A DNA stretch of 51,881 bases from Gammaproteobacteria bacterium (lineage in GTDB: Bacteria; Pseudomonadota; Gammaproteobacteria; Chromatiales; Chromatiaceae), in assembly GCA_030065815.1 (NCBI GenBank), contig JASJCU010000004.1, positions 1 to 51,881 of the forward strand, written 5' to 3'. Position 1 is the stretch's first letter. Every line of letters begins with the position of its first letter. The notes beneath the pieces are model-generated. The model ran no database searches. It was not told the DNA's origin and saw only the letters and a list, made by a program, of their open reading frames with translations. Both the position numbers and the translations under genes were made by a program. Shown here piece by piece: positions 18,518 to 27,544 of the stretch.

Positions 18518-20035
18518 ATGAGCAACGCCAACCTCTACGAACTGTTCAGCCAGCATTTCCCGGCCGACGCGGACGCGGTGTTCCTCGACGGCGTCGACGG
18601 CCGGCTGCTGCGCTACTCCGACCTGCCGGCGCGCACCGGGCAGATGGTCGGGCTGCTGCATGCGCGCGGCGTCGCCAAGGGCGACCGGGTCGTCGTCCAG
18701 GTCGAGAAGTCGATCGACGCGGTGCTGCTGTACCTGGCCTGTCTGCGTGCCGGGGCGATCTACATCCCGCTCAATACCGCGTACACGCCGGCCGAGGTCG
18801 GCTACTTCCTCGGCGATGCGGCACCGCGCCTGTTCGTCTGTTCACCGGCGACCCGGGACGCGCTGGCACCGGTCGCGGCCGCGGCCGGCGTCGCCGAGCT
18901 GCTCGACCTCGGCGCCGACGGCAGCGGCGGCCTGGTCGATGCGCTGGCCGCGGCACCGGTCAGCGACGCGACGGCGGGCGTCGCGCCCGACGACCTCGCG
19001 GCGATCCTCTACACGTCCGGCACGACGGGGCGCTCCAAGGGCGCGATGCTGAGCCATGCCAACCTGGCGTCGAATGCCCGCGTGCTGCACGACTACTGGC
19101 ACTGGCGGCGCGACGACGTGCTGCTGCACGCGCTGCCGATCTTCCACGTGCACGGCCTGTTCGTCGCCTTGCACTGCGCGCTGCTCGGTGGCTCGCGGGT
19201 CATCTTCATGCCGCGCTTCGATGTCGCGACGGTGCTCGAGCGGCTGCCCGGGGCGACCGTGATGATGGGCGTGCCGACCTTCTACACGCGGCTGCTCGAC
19301 CAGCCGGCGCTGGACCGCGGGCTGTGCGCCGACATGCGCCTGTTCATCTCCGGTTCGGCGCCGCTGCTGGCCGATACCCATCGCGACTTCGAGGCGCGCA
19401 CCGGGCATCGCATCCTCGAGCGCTATGGTATGACCGAGGCCGGCATGATCACGTCGAACCCGTACCACGGCGAGCGCGTGGCCGGCACGGTCGGCTTTGC
19501 GCTGCCCGGGGTGTTGGCGCGGGTCGCCGACGAGCACGGCCGCGAGCTGCCGCGCGGCGAGGCCGGGGTGCTGGAGATCAGCGGCCCGAACGTGTTCCGC
19601 GGCTACTGGCAGATGCCCGAGAAGACCGCCGAGGAGTTTCGCGCCGACGGCTGGTTCATCACCGGCGACATCGCCCGCATGGACGACGACGGCCGCGTGA
19701 CCATCGTCGGCCGCGCCAAGGACCTGATCATCTCCGGCGGCTTCAACGTCTACCCGAAGGAGATCGAGTCGCAGATCGACGAGCTGCCCGGGGTCCGCGA
19801 ATCGGCGGTCATCGGCGTGCCGCACCCGGACTTCGGCGAGGGTGTGACCGCGGTCGTCGTGCCCGACCGCAGCGCACCGATCAGCGAGCAGTCGGTGATC
19901 GACGCGCTGCGCGACCGCCTCGCGCGATTCAAGCAGCCGAAGCGGGTGTTCGTCGTCGACGAGCTGCCGCGCAACACGATGGGCAAGGTGCAGAAGGGCG
20001 TGCTGCGCGACACCTACAAGGACACCTTCGCGTGA
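18518..20035 (+). CDS. matB: Malonyl-CoA synthetase
   Basis: A 505-residue acyl-adenylate-forming enzyme. The ATP/AMP motif LYTSGTTGRSKGAM lies near residue 165, followed by RYGMTEAGM, DGWFITGDIA, GRAKDLIISGGFNVYPKEIE and the catalytic lysine in PRNTMGKVQK near the C-terminus. These, with the operon position beside matA, identify MatB: malonate + ATP + CoA to malonyl-CoA + AMP + PPi. Cytosolic. The next gene starts by GTGA overlap at its stop. Confidence 0.92.
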   Translation: MSNANLYELFSQHFPADADAVFLDGVDGRLLRYSDLPARTGQMVGLLHARGVAKGDRVVVQVEKSIDAVLLYLACLRAGAIYIPLNTAYTPAEVGYFLGDAAPRLFVCSPATRDALAPVAAAAGVAELLDLGADGSGGLVDALAAAPVSDATAGVAPDDLAAILYTSGTTGRSKGAMLSHANLASNARVLHDYWHWRRDDVLLHALPIFHVHGLFVALHCALLGGSRVIFMPRFDVATVLERLPGATVMMGVPTFYTRLLDQPALDRGLCADMRLFISGSAPLLADTHRDFEARTGHRILERYGMTEAGMITSNPYHGERVAGTVGFALPGVLARVADEHGRELPRGEAGVLEISGPNVFRGYWQMPEKTAEEFRADGWFITGDIARMDDDGRVTIVGRAKDLIISGGFNVYPKEIESQIDELPGVRESAVIGVPHPDFGEGVTAVVVPDRSAPISEQSVIDALRDRLARFKQPKRVFVVDELPRNTMGKVQKGVLRDTYKDTFA

Positions 20036-20472
20036 GCGCCGCCGTCCGGGCGCTGCAGGCACGGATAGATGCCGGCATCCCGTTGAGTCGCGCGATGGGC
20101 TACCGGATCGCTGCGCTGGGCGAGCACGACATCCGCGTCGAGGCGCCGCTCGCACCGAACGTCAACGTGCACGGCAGCGGATTCGCCGGCAGCCTGTATG
20201 CCTTGGGCATCCTGACCGCGTGGGGGCTTTGCGCGCACCTGCTGGCACGCGCCGGGCTGGATGCCGAGCTGGTGGTCGCCGAGGCGACGATCCGCTATCA
20301 CGCGCCGGTGCGCGGCGACATCGTCTGCAGCGCCGCGCTCCGGCCCGGCGACGCCCGCGCCTTCCAACAGCGCCTGGCGCAGGACGGTCGCTCGCGGGTT
20401 ACCGTCGACGTCGCGATCGGCGGCACACCGGCGGCATGGATCGCGGCCGAGATGCACGCCCGCCTGCGCTGA
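20032..20472 (+). CDS. Thioesterase-like (YiiD C-terminal domain) protein
   Basis: A 146-residue hotdog-fold-like protein resembling the C-terminal thioesterase domain of YiiD. Conserved features are APLAPNVNVHGSGFAGSLYA near residues 40-60 and EATIRYHAPVRGDI near 85-98. It begins with GTG overlapping the matB stop (GTGA), so it is translated with MatB. An acyl-CoA or malonyl-CoA editing or overflow role is plausible but untested. The YiiD acetyltransferase domain is absent here. Confidence 0.72.
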   Translation: MSAAVRALQARIDAGIPLSRAMGYRIAALGEHDIRVEAPLAPNVNVHGSGFAGSLYALGILTAWGLCAHLLARAGLDAELVVAEATIRYHAPVRGDIVCSAALRPGDARAFQQRLAQDGRSRVTVDVAIGGTPAAWIAAEMHARLR

Positions 20473-20572
20473 ACGTCGCGCACCCGTCATCCGGAAACGC
20501 CCGGCCCTTGACGGCGGATCCCGGGTCGGGTCAATTGGCGCGGTCTGCATGATCGCCGAGGTGGGTTGCGGC

Positions 20573-22399
20573 ATGGCCTGGGATAGCGCTTTCGTCTACG
20601 CGCTCGTGATCATGGCGATCGCGCTGTTCTTCAGCGGCCGCGTACGCCTCGACATGACCGCGGCGCTGGTCATCGTCGCGCTCGCGGTCAGCGGCGTGTT
20701 GACCCCGGCCGAGGCGGTGTCCGGCTTCGGCAATCCGCTGGTGCTGCTGATCGCCGGGCTGTTCATCGTCAGCGAGGGGCTGTCGCGGACCGGCGTCGCG
20801 TCGTGGGTCGGTCAGCGCATCGTCGCGGTCGGCGGCAGCGACGAGCGGCGCCTGGTGCTGCTGCTGATGCCGGTGGTCGCGGTGCTGTCGGCGATCATGA
20901 GCTCGACCGGCGTGGTCGCACTGTTCGTGCCGGTCGTGCTGACATTGGCGCGCGAGGCCGGGCTCGACCCGGCGCGCCTGCTGATGCCGCTGGCGATCGC
21001 GGCGCTGGTCGGCGGCATGCTGACGCTGATCGGCACGCCGCCCAACCTGGTCGTCAACCGCGCGCTGATCGACGGCGGTCAGAGCGGCTTCGGCTTCTTC
21101 GACTTCACGCTGATCGGCGGCGTGATCCTGGTCGCGGCGATGCTCTACGTGCTGACGCTCGGGCGCCGCCTGCTGCCCGGCGGACGCGGCGCGGCGGCGC
21201 CGGCATCGGGGCGCCGCCGCCTGCACGAGCTCGCCGAGGCGTTCGGCATCCGCGACGGCCTGCACCGCCTGCGCGTACGCGCCGACTCGCCGCTGGTCGG
21301 GCGCACGGTCGGCGAGGAGGGCCTGCGCCGGCGCCACGGGCTGACCGTGATCGCGCTGCAACGCCAGGGGCGCCTGCTCGGCGCGCTGCTGCCGGTGCTC
21401 AAGGAGACGCGCCTGCAGGCCAACGACATCCTGATCGTCGTCGCCGATGACGCCACGGTCGGTGCCTGTGCCGATACCCTCGGCCTCAGCCACCAGGGCT
21501 TTCCGCACGGCCTGCAGCGGCGCTTCCGCGAGAGCTTCGGCGCCGCCGAGGCGCTGGTCGTGCCCGGGTCGTGGCTGATCGGCAAGACCCTCGAGCAGGC
21601 CGGCTTCCGCGGCCGCCACAACCTCAACGTGCTGTCGATCCGCCGCGGCGACGGCCCGCTGGCGCTGGATTTCCGCGAGACCGGGATCCAGTCCGGCGAC
21701 GTGCTGCTGGTCGCCGGCGGCTGGGCCGACATCGAGCAGCTCGCCGGGCCGCGCAGCGACCTGGTGCTGCTCGAGCTGCCGGTCGAGGCCGCCGAGCACA
21801 CCCGGCACGCCAACCAGGCGCCGTGGGCGGTGCTGATCACGCTGGCGATGCTGGCGCTGATGGTGACCCAGGCGCTGCCCAACCTGGTCGCGGTCATGCT
21901 CGCGGCGCTGGCGATGGTCGCGACGCGCTGCGTCGGCATGGAGGAGGCCTACCGGGCCATGAACTGGCAGAGCCTGGTGCTGATCGCCGGCATGCTGCCG
22001 CTCGCCGACGCGCTGCAGAAGACCGGCGGCGCGGCGCAGATCGTCGGCGTGCTGACCGGCGTGTTCGACGGCCTCGGGCCGTACGCGATCCTCGCCGGGC
22101 TGTTCGTGCTGACGTCGCTGTTCAGCCAGTTCATCTCCAACACCGCGACCACGGTACTGGTCGCACCGATCGCGCTGAGCCTCGCGCTCGACCTCGGCTA
22201 TGCCCCCGAGCCGTTCATGATGACGGTCGCGATCGCCGCGTCGACGGCGTTCGCGACGCCGGTCGCGTCGCCGGTCAACATCCTGGTGCTGGCGCCCGGG
22301 CAGTACCGCTTCGCGGATTTCCTGCGCGTCGGCGTACCGCTGCAGCTGCTCGCGCTGTTGTTCACGGTACTGCTGGTGCCGCGGCTGTTCCCGCTGTAG
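20573..22399 (+). CDS. SLC13-family permease with two RCK_C (TrkA_C) domains
   Basis: A 608-residue divalent-anion:sodium-symporter-type protein. Two membrane halves flank a soluble insert of two RCK_C domains at about residues 229-310 and 326-406. Ion-transporter motifs are IGTPPNLVVNRAL in the first half and QFISNTATTVLVAPIA and TPVASPVNILVL in the second. I chose ATG 20573 because GAGGTGGG precedes it; ATG 20549 is in frame. It follows the thioesterase gene by 100 bases. It may export or import sulfate or dicarboxylates. A related but distinct copy lies at 32658-34505. Confidence 0.88.
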   Translation: MAWDSAFVYALVIMAIALFFSGRVRLDMTAALVIVALAVSGVLTPAEAVSGFGNPLVLLIAGLFIVSEGLSRTGVASWVGQRIVAVGGSDERRLVLLLMPVVAVLSAIMSSTGVVALFVPVVLTLAREAGLDPARLLMPLAIAALVGGMLTLIGTPPNLVVNRALIDGGQSGFGFFDFTLIGGVILVAAMLYVLTLGRRLLPGGRGAAAPASGRRRLHELAEAFGIRDGLHRLRVRADSPLVGRTVGEEGLRRRHGLTVIALQRQGRLLGALLPVLKETRLQANDILIVVADDATVGACADTLGLSHQGFPHGLQRRFRESFGAAEALVVPGSWLIGKTLEQAGFRGRHNLNVLSIRRGDGPLALDFRETGIQSGDVLLVAGGWADIEQLAGPRSDLVLLELPVEAAEHTRHANQAPWAVLITLAMLALMVTQALPNLVAVMLAALAMVATRCVGMEEAYRAMNWQSLVLIAGMLPLADALQKTGGAAQIVGVLTGVFDGLGPYAILAGLFVLTSLFSQFISNTATTVLVAPIALSLALDLGYAPEPFMMTVAIAASTAFATPVASPVNILVLAPGQYRFADFLRVGVPLQLLALLFTVLLVPRLFPL

Positions 22400-22403
22400 G
22401 GGG

Positions 22404-22487
22404 CGGAGGGCAGAGGGCAGAGGGCAGAGGGCAGAGGGCAGAGGGTGGAGGGCAGAGGGTGGAGGGCCAAGGATTGAGGGCAGAGGT
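22404..22487 (+). repeat. G-rich heptad tandem repeat (about 12 units of CAGAGGG and variants)
   Basis: Beginning five bases after the SLC13 stop, a 7-bp unit is repeated about twelve times. The order is CGGAGGG, five CAGAGGG, TGGAGGG, CAGAGGG, TGGAGGG, two degenerate units and CAGAGGT. GGG recurs every seven bases with four-base loops, which fits a G-quadruplex on the plus strand or its RNA. It lies in the 193-bp gap before the CapA gene. Confidence 0.92.
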
Positions 22488-22592
22488 ATCGGTCTGCCGG
22501 GGACGCGGTCCGGCGCCGGCGACTATCATCGAAGGATAGGCATACCCCGCATTGGCCGGGCGGCTGTGGCCCGGACCCGGAGGGCGCACAGG

Positions 22593-23822
22593 ATGCGACC
22601 GCGCGCGAATCCAGCAACCGCCCCGGCCGGCATGTCGCGGCGGCGTTTCCTGCGCTGCGCGGCCGGCATCGCCGCTGGGGTGGCATGCGGTGCCCCGCGG
22701 GCAGCCGTGCGGACCCCGCCCGACCGCATCACGCTGTTCCTCGGCGGCGACCTGATGGGCGGCCGCGGCATCGATCAGGCGCTGGCCGTGTCGGTCGATC
22801 CGCAGCTGCACGAACCCTACCTTGGCGATGCGCGCGACTACATTCGGCTGGCTGCGGCCCGCAATGGCCCGCTGGCGCTGCCGCTCGATGCGGCCGACGT
22901 GTGGGGCGATGCGCTCGGCGAACTGCGGCGCGCGTCACCCGTCGCGCGGATCGTCAATCTCGAGACCGCGATCACCACCGGCGGCACGCCCTGGCCGGGC
23001 AAGCGCATCCATTACCGCATGCACCCGGCCAACACCGGCCTGCTCACGGTCGCCGCGATCGACGTCTGCGCGCTGGCCAACAACCATGCGCTCGACTGGG
23101 GGCGTGCCGGCCTCGCCGACACGCTGCGGGCGCTCGACACGGCAGGCATCGCCCATGCCGGTGCCGGCGCCGACGCCGCCGCGGCGGCGGCCCCGGCGGT
23201 GATCGCGATCGGCGGCGCCAGGCGCCTGCTGCTGTTCGCGCTGGCCGCGCCGGACGCCGGCGTGCCGCGCGCGTGGGCGGCGCAGCGCGAGCGCGCCGGG
23301 CTGCAGCTGGTCGACCTGTCCGCGACGCACGCGGCCGACCCGGTGAGCGGGCATATCGCGCGCTACCGGCGGCCGGGGGATGTCGTCGTCGTCTCGATCC
23401 ACTGGGGCGGCAACTGGGGCTACCGGGTGCCTGCCGAGCAGCTGCGGTTTGCCCACGCGCTGATCGACAGCGGCGCCGTGGACCTCGTTCACGGTCACTC
23501 GTCGCACCACCCGAAGGCCGTCGAGCTGTATCGGGACCGCCTGGTCCTCTACGGCTGCGGCGACCTGATCAACGACTACGAGGGGATCCGCGGTCACGAG
23601 GCCTACCGCGGCGACCTCGGGCTGATGTACCTGGCGACACTGGATGCGGCCGACGGTCGCCTGCTGGCGCTCGAACTGGTGCCGCTGCAGCGCTACCGCT
23701 TCGCGTTGCGGCGGACCGCGGCGGCCGACACGGCGTGGTTGCTCGCGCTGTTGGATCGCGAATCGCGCTGCTTCGGTGTGCGCTTCGCCGGCGCCGCGGA
23801 CGGGCGCCTGCGCCTCGTCTGA
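22593..23822 (+). CDS. CapA-family (PGA_cap) metallophosphoesterase-like protein with Tat-type signal
   Basis: A 409-residue protein of the CapA/poly-gamma-glutamate family. Family blocks are LGGDLMGGRGID, NLETAITTGG, CALANNHALDWG, SIHWGGNWGYRVP and VHGHSSHHPKAVE, which carry the metal-type Asp, Asn and His residues. A twin-arginine signal (SRRRFLRC plus an Ala-rich stretch) suggests periplasmic export. No capsule genes (capB, capC) are nearby, so the role is not clear; many standalone members act on cell-surface or unknown phosphoesters. ATG 22593 has GGAGGG upstream. A start at residue 14 (MSRRRF) would give a shorter signal. Confidence 0.85.
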   Translation: MRPRANPATAPAGMSRRRFLRCAAGIAAGVACGAPRAAVRTPPDRITLFLGGDLMGGRGIDQALAVSVDPQLHEPYLGDARDYIRLAAARNGPLALPLDAADVWGDALGELRRASPVARIVNLETAITTGGTPWPGKRIHYRMHPANTGLLTVAAIDVCALANNHALDWGRAGLADTLRALDTAGIAHAGAGADAAAAAAPAVIAIGGARRLLLFALAAPDAGVPRAWAAQRERAGLQLVDLSATHAADPVSGHIARYRRPGDVVVVSIHWGGNWGYRVPAEQLRFAHALIDSGAVDLVHGHSSHHPKAVELYRDRLVLYGCGDLINDYEGIRGHEAYRGDLGLMYLATLDAADGRLLALELVPLQRYRFALRRTAAADTAWLLALLDRESRCFGVRFAGAADGRLRLV

Positions 23823-23863
23823 GTGGGTGTGTCGCCAAGCGGCTGCGCGATCCCGCCCGGGCA

Positions 23864-24409
23864 TCACCACATCAGGTCATCGGGCACCTTGTAGGCGGCG
23901 TAGGGGTCGTCGTCGGCCGGTGAGTCGTCGTCGGGCAGGTCGATGACCAGGCTCGGGTTGCGCGCGCGGATCTTGTCGGCGATCGGTGGCGGCACGAGTT
24001 CGAAGCTGCCGTTGTCGTTGACGATCACGAGCTTGCGTGCACTGATCTGCCGGTGCAGCGCCGGCGACACGTACAGGCGCTTGATCTTGTCCTTGTTCTG
24101 GAAATTGAACGCGACGTCGTCGTCACCCGGCCGGCGTTCGACGCGGTGCTCGCGCACCAGCTGGCGGACCTGCGCGGCGACCTCGCGCTGGCGCCGCACC
24201 TCGTCGCGCTGCTGGTTGAGTTCGCGGTCGCGCGCCGCCTTCTCGGCACGCTGGCGCGCGACCTCCGGGTCGACCGGCCGCTGCCGCGCGGCCTGCTTGG
24301 CCTTTTTGCCCTGCGGCGGCTTGCGCTTCTTCGATTTCTGCGCCTGGTTGACCTGGTCCTTGGTGACCAGGCCGGCCTGCAGCAGCTGGTCCTGCAATGA
24401 ATTGCCCAC
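23864..24409 (-). CDS. DUF2058 (YaiL-like) protein
   Basis: A 181-residue gammaproteobacterial DUF2058 protein. It has the family's opening SLQDQLLQAGLVTKDQ, a long basic, Arg/Lys/Gln-rich helix (residues 25-85), and the conserved NFQNKDKIKRLYVS segment near 105. Such proteins are thought to be nucleoid- or RNA-associated, with no firm function. The start is GTG at 24409 with GAGGGA seven bases upstream. Confidence 0.87.
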   Translation of the reverse strand: MGNSLQDQLLQAGLVTKDQVNQAQKSKKRKPPQGKKAKQAARQRPVDPEVARQRAEKAARDRELNQQRDEVRRQREVAAQVRQLVREHRVERRPGDDDVAFNFQNKDKIKRLYVSPALHRQISARKLVIVNDNGSFELVPPPIADKIRARNPSLVIDLPDDDSPADDDPYAAYKVPDDLMW

Positions 24410-24532
24410 GTCTATGTCCCTCGTGACGGTGTCGCGCGTGGCGACGATCGCCGCGGATTATCGTTCAGCGTTGCGGGCGAATGCATGACAGGCGACGAAT
24501 CTGCGAGACGGTTCGCGTGCCGGACACGCGGG

Positions 24533-24940
24533 TCAGCGCGTGGCCTGGCTCGGGATGTCCCAGCTCTTCAGCCGGTTAAGGTACAGGCGCGCGCGGCCGT
24601 CGCCGTAGAGCCAGTGCTCGAACTTCTTGATCGTCTTGCTGTTGTCGGGTTCGCCGAGGATACGCATGACCTCCTCCTTGGGCATGTTGCGCGCCAGCAG
24701 GCCCCAGTTGGCGGCGTTGCGCCAGCCGCCCGGCTTGGGCTCGACCTTGAGCGCCTTGTTGGTCGGCACACCGGCGTCGATGCGTGACTCCAGCGCGTCG
24801 AGGCGTGCCTCGAGGGTCTCGACCTGCTGCTGCAGGCGCTCGATCTGCTGCGCGGCGCCGCCGTCGGCGGCGTGGGCGCCGGCGGCGAGCAGCGCGGCGG
24901 CGACGATCAGCGTTGGGGCGGTGCGGTGGATTTCGCGCAT
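24533..24940 (-). CDS. Exported protein with coiled coil and BamE/SmpA-like C-terminal domain
   Basis: A 135-residue protein with a Sec signal peptide (cleavage near AHA-ADG, residue 24). A short coiled coil follows (residues 31-55, IERLQQQVETLEARLDAL). The C-terminal domain (78-130) holds LLARNMPKEEVMRILGEP and then WLYGDG, the pattern of the BamE/SmpA fold. I see no lipobox cysteine, so it is probably soluble in the periplasm rather than a lipoprotein. The exact function is unknown. Confidence 0.72.
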   Translation of the reverse strand: MREIHRTAPTLIVAAALLAAGAHAADGGAAQQIERLQQQVETLEARLDALESRIDAGVPTNKALKVEPKPGGWRNAANWGLLARNMPKEEVMRILGEPDNSKTIKKFEHWLYGDGRARLYLNRLKSWDIPSQATR

Positions 24941-25065
24941 GGGGAGGTCAGGCTCGACGGGCTGTGATGATGACGGCCAAGCGTACCAAAGCCGCCGCGG
25001 TTTGCCAGATGTGAATTACCGAGCCCGACCACGGCCAGGCGCACCACGACGGTGCGTCACCGTGG

Positions 25066-26706
25066 TCACGGTCGCTGCGCCCAGGCCAGCATCAGCAGGC
25101 CGGCGGCGCTGATTGCGCCACTCAGCCACAGCGGGTCGACCGCGAGGCGCTCGCCGAGCAGCGCGCCGGCGAGCACGCCGCCGATCAGCAGCGCGGCACC
25201 GAAGATGCTCCACTGGGTGCGCCGGTTGCCGGCGTCGATCTGCTCGCGCAGGTCGTCGAGCTGCGGCGAGTTCCACTTGACCTCGAGCCTGCCGTCGACC
25301 GCCTTGCGCAGCACGCGGTGGGCCAGCAGCGGCAACTCGGGCAGATCCTCGGACAGCTGCGGCAGCGTGTCCTTGACGCGGCGCAGGAAGGCCTTGGGCC
25401 CGACCTGCTCGGACATCCAGCGCTCCATGAACGGCTTCGCGGTGCTCCACAGGTCGAGCTGCGGATACAGCATCCGCCCCAGGCCCTCGATATTGAGCAG
25501 GGTCTTCTGCAGCAACACCAGCTGCGGCTGGATCTCCATGTTGAAGCGCCGCGCGACCTGGAACAGCCGCAGCAGGAAGTGACCGAACGAGATCTCGCTG
25601 ATCGGCTTCTCCCAGATCGGCTCGGACACGGTGCGGATCGCGGCCTCGAAGTCCTCGATGCGGGTGTCGCGCGGCACCCAGCCGGACTCGACGTGCAGCT
25701 CGGCGACCCGGCGGTAGTCGCGGTGGAAGAACGCGAGCAGGTTCTCGGCTAGGTAGCGCTGGTCGGCCGTCGTCAGCGTGCCCATGATGCCGAAGTCGAC
25801 GCCGATGTAGGTGCCGTCGGGGCGCACGAAGATGTTGCCGGGGTGCATGTCGGCGTGGAAGAAGTTGTCGCGGAACACCTGGGTGAAGAAGATCTCGACC
25901 CCGCGCTCGCCGAGCTGCTTCATGTCGACGCCGGCGGCGACCAGCTCGTCGACCTGGTCGACCGGGATGCCGTAGATGCGCTCCTGCACCATGACGTTCT
26001 CGCGCGTGAAGTCCCAAAAGACCTCGGGCACGTACAGCAGGCTGCCGTCGCTGAAGTTGCGCCGCAGCTGGGTACAGTTCGCGGCCTCGCGCAGCAGATC
26101 GAGCTCGTCGTGGATGGTCTTGTCGTATTCCTCGACGACCTCGACCGGGCGCAGCCGTCGCGCCTCGCGCGAGTAGGTGCGCGCCAGCCGCGCGATCGTG
26201 AACAGCAGGTCGATGTCGCGCTGGATCGCCCTGGCGATGCCCGGGCGCACGACCTTGACGACGACCTTGCGCCCGTCGTGCATCGTCGCCGCGTGCACCT
26301 GGGCGATCGACGCCGACGCCAGCGGCTGCATGTCGAACTCGGCGAACAGCTGTGCGACCGGCTGCTCCAGCGCCTGCTCGATGATCGCCTTGGCCTGCTC
26401 GCCGGAGAACGGCGGCACCTGGTCCTGCAGCTTGGCCAGCTCGATCGCCACGTCGTCGGGCAGCAGGTCGCGGCGGGTCGACAGGATCTGGCCGAACTTG
26501 ACGTAGATCGGCCCAAGGTCCTCGAGCGCGCGGCGGATGCGCACCGCGCGCGGCGGCCGCTTTCCGCCCCAGTAGAACGGCGACAGGAAGCGGAAGAAGC
26601 GGATCGGTCGGAACAGGTGCGCGGCGAGCACGATCTCGTCGAGGCCGTGGCGCAGCAGTACCCAGGTGATGTGCGCGACGCGCAGGCTCTCGCGGACCGG
26701 GATCAC
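25066..26706 (-). CDS. ubiB: Ubiquinone biosynthesis protein kinase-like ATPase UbiB
   Basis: A 546-residue UbiB, the same length as E. coli UbiB. The KxGQ motif reads YVKFGQILSTRRDLLP near residue 75; the ATP-binding Ala-rich loop is ASASIAQVHAAT, and the catalytic-type HADMHPGNIF and GVDFGIMG follow. Two C-terminal transmembrane helices (about 500-518 and 522-542) anchor it. It is an ADCK-type ATPase that supports ubiquinone synthesis, working with UbiJ and UbiK. The start is GTG at 26706, overlapping the ubiJ stop (GTGA). The frame stays open upstream through ubiJ, but that sequence is arginine-rich shadow. Confidence 0.93.
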   Translation of the reverse strand: MIPVRESLRVAHITWVLLRHGLDEIVLAAHLFRPIRFFRFLSPFYWGGKRPPRAVRIRRALEDLGPIYVKFGQILSTRRDLLPDDVAIELAKLQDQVPPFSGEQAKAIIEQALEQPVAQLFAEFDMQPLASASIAQVHAATMHDGRKVVVKVVRPGIARAIQRDIDLLFTIARLARTYSREARRLRPVEVVEEYDKTIHDELDLLREAANCTQLRRNFSDGSLLYVPEVFWDFTRENVMVQERIYGIPVDQVDELVAAGVDMKQLGERGVEIFFTQVFRDNFFHADMHPGNIFVRPDGTYIGVDFGIMGTLTTADQRYLAENLLAFFHRDYRRVAELHVESGWVPRDTRIEDFEAAIRTVSEPIWEKPISEISFGHFLLRLFQVARRFNMEIQPQLVLLQKTLLNIEGLGRMLYPQLDLWSTAKPFMERWMSEQVGPKAFLRRVKDTLPQLSEDLPELPLLAHRVLRKAVDGRLEVKWNSPQLDDLREQIDAGNRRTQWSIFGAALLIGGVLAGALLGERLAVDPLWLSGAISAAGLLMLAWAQRP

Positions 26707-27332
26707 GGGGCGTCGCCCTTGCGGCGTCTGTTCTCCAGCAGCGCGATGCGCGCGCCGAGGCGTTCGGCGTCGTCGCGCAGGGTGTCGACATCGGCAAGGA
26801 ACTCGGCGACCTCGTAGCGGTGCGGCAGCACCCGCGCCTCCTCGGTCAGGTATTCGGACAGGTTGGTGCGCGCGCTGCGCCCGAGGCGCTCGCCCTCGGC
26901 GCGTGCCGCGCGCACGCCGCGGCCGACCTCGTGCGCGGCGATGTCGCCGGTGTAGGCCGCGAGCCGTTCCTCCCAGTCGATGTCGAGTGCGGCCAGCGCC
27001 GCGCTGAGGCGTTGGGCGACCCGGGTGTCGCCGTCGATCCTCACCCGGCCGGCGAACAGCTGCGCATGGCCGTCGGCGCTGTCGCTGGCGCGCAGCAGGT
27101 CGAAAGGGCTGCCGGTCAGCGTCGCGTCGGGTTCGCCCTCGAGGCCGCCGACCAGCTGCAGCCGGCCGTCGTGACCGGGTACCAGGTTCAGCGCGATGCC
27201 GGTGCCGCTGAGTACGATGCGCACGACCTTGCCGTGCAGCGCGGCCAGCCTGTCGGCGGTGTCCGGATCGAGTGCGACGACCGCGTTGAGCGCGCGTTCG
27301 AGCGATTCGAGGGCGAGGTCGCGGACGGTCAT
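26703..27332 (-). CDS. ubiJ: Ubiquinone biosynthesis accessory factor UbiJ
   Basis: A 209-residue UbiJ. Residues 20-115 form an SCP2 sterol/lipid-carrier domain (GLEGEPDATLTGSPFDLLRA). The C-terminal part is helical and ends in a coiled coil (VDTLRDDAERLGARIALLE) that binds UbiK in known systems. It shuttles hydrophobic ubiquinone intermediates in the soluble Ubi complex. It is translationally coupled to ubiB and separated from ubiE by a 212-bp segment that contains an inverted-repeat element. The ribosome-binding site is weak. Confidence 0.9.
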   Translation of the reverse strand: MTVRDLALESLERALNAVVALDPDTADRLAALHGKVVRIVLSGTGIALNLVPGHDGRLQLVGGLEGEPDATLTGSPFDLLRASDSADGHAQLFAGRVRIDGDTRVAQRLSAALAALDIDWEERLAAYTGDIAAHEVGRGVRAARAEGERLGRSARTNLSEYLTEEARVLPHRYEVAEFLADVDTLRDDAERLGARIALLENRRRKGDAP

Positions 27333-27337
27333 TGGTC

Positions 27338-27540
27338 GGCACCGAGTATCAAACGCAAAGCACGCAAAGGCTCAAAGGACACAAAAGAGATTGCGTTCAA
27401 TGCTGGTTGTGGCCTCGAGGTGGCGAAAGTGTTCGCAGGGTCGCAGGACCGGTGTGGCTGAACCTGCGGACAGTCGAGTCGATTGCATTTCTTTGAGCCC
27501 TTTGCGCCTTCGAGGCCTTTGCGTCCTGAGACTCGATGCC
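27338..27540. repeat. Imperfect inverted-repeat element of about 200 bp between ubiE and ubiJ
   Basis: The left end, 27338-27385, and the reverse complement of the right end, about 27490-27540, share long similar blocks. Both have a CGAGT-x-TCA edge, an ACGCAAAG motif repeated twice, and GGCTCAAAG. The interior is unrelated. The ends are A-rich on one strand and unlike the surrounding GC-rich genes. This architecture suits a small non-autonomous dispersed element or a large RNA hairpin. No target-site duplication is obvious. Confidence 0.75.
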
Positions 27541-27544
27541 TGAT

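Noticed and set aside
22404-22487. CRISPR array
   Set aside because: The units are seven bases with no spacers.
25066-27342. A single 758-residue UbiJ-UbiB fusion suggested by a continuous open frame
   Set aside because: UbiJ is coded in a different frame over 26703-27332; the extended part is arginine-rich and UbiB has the normal length from its GTG.
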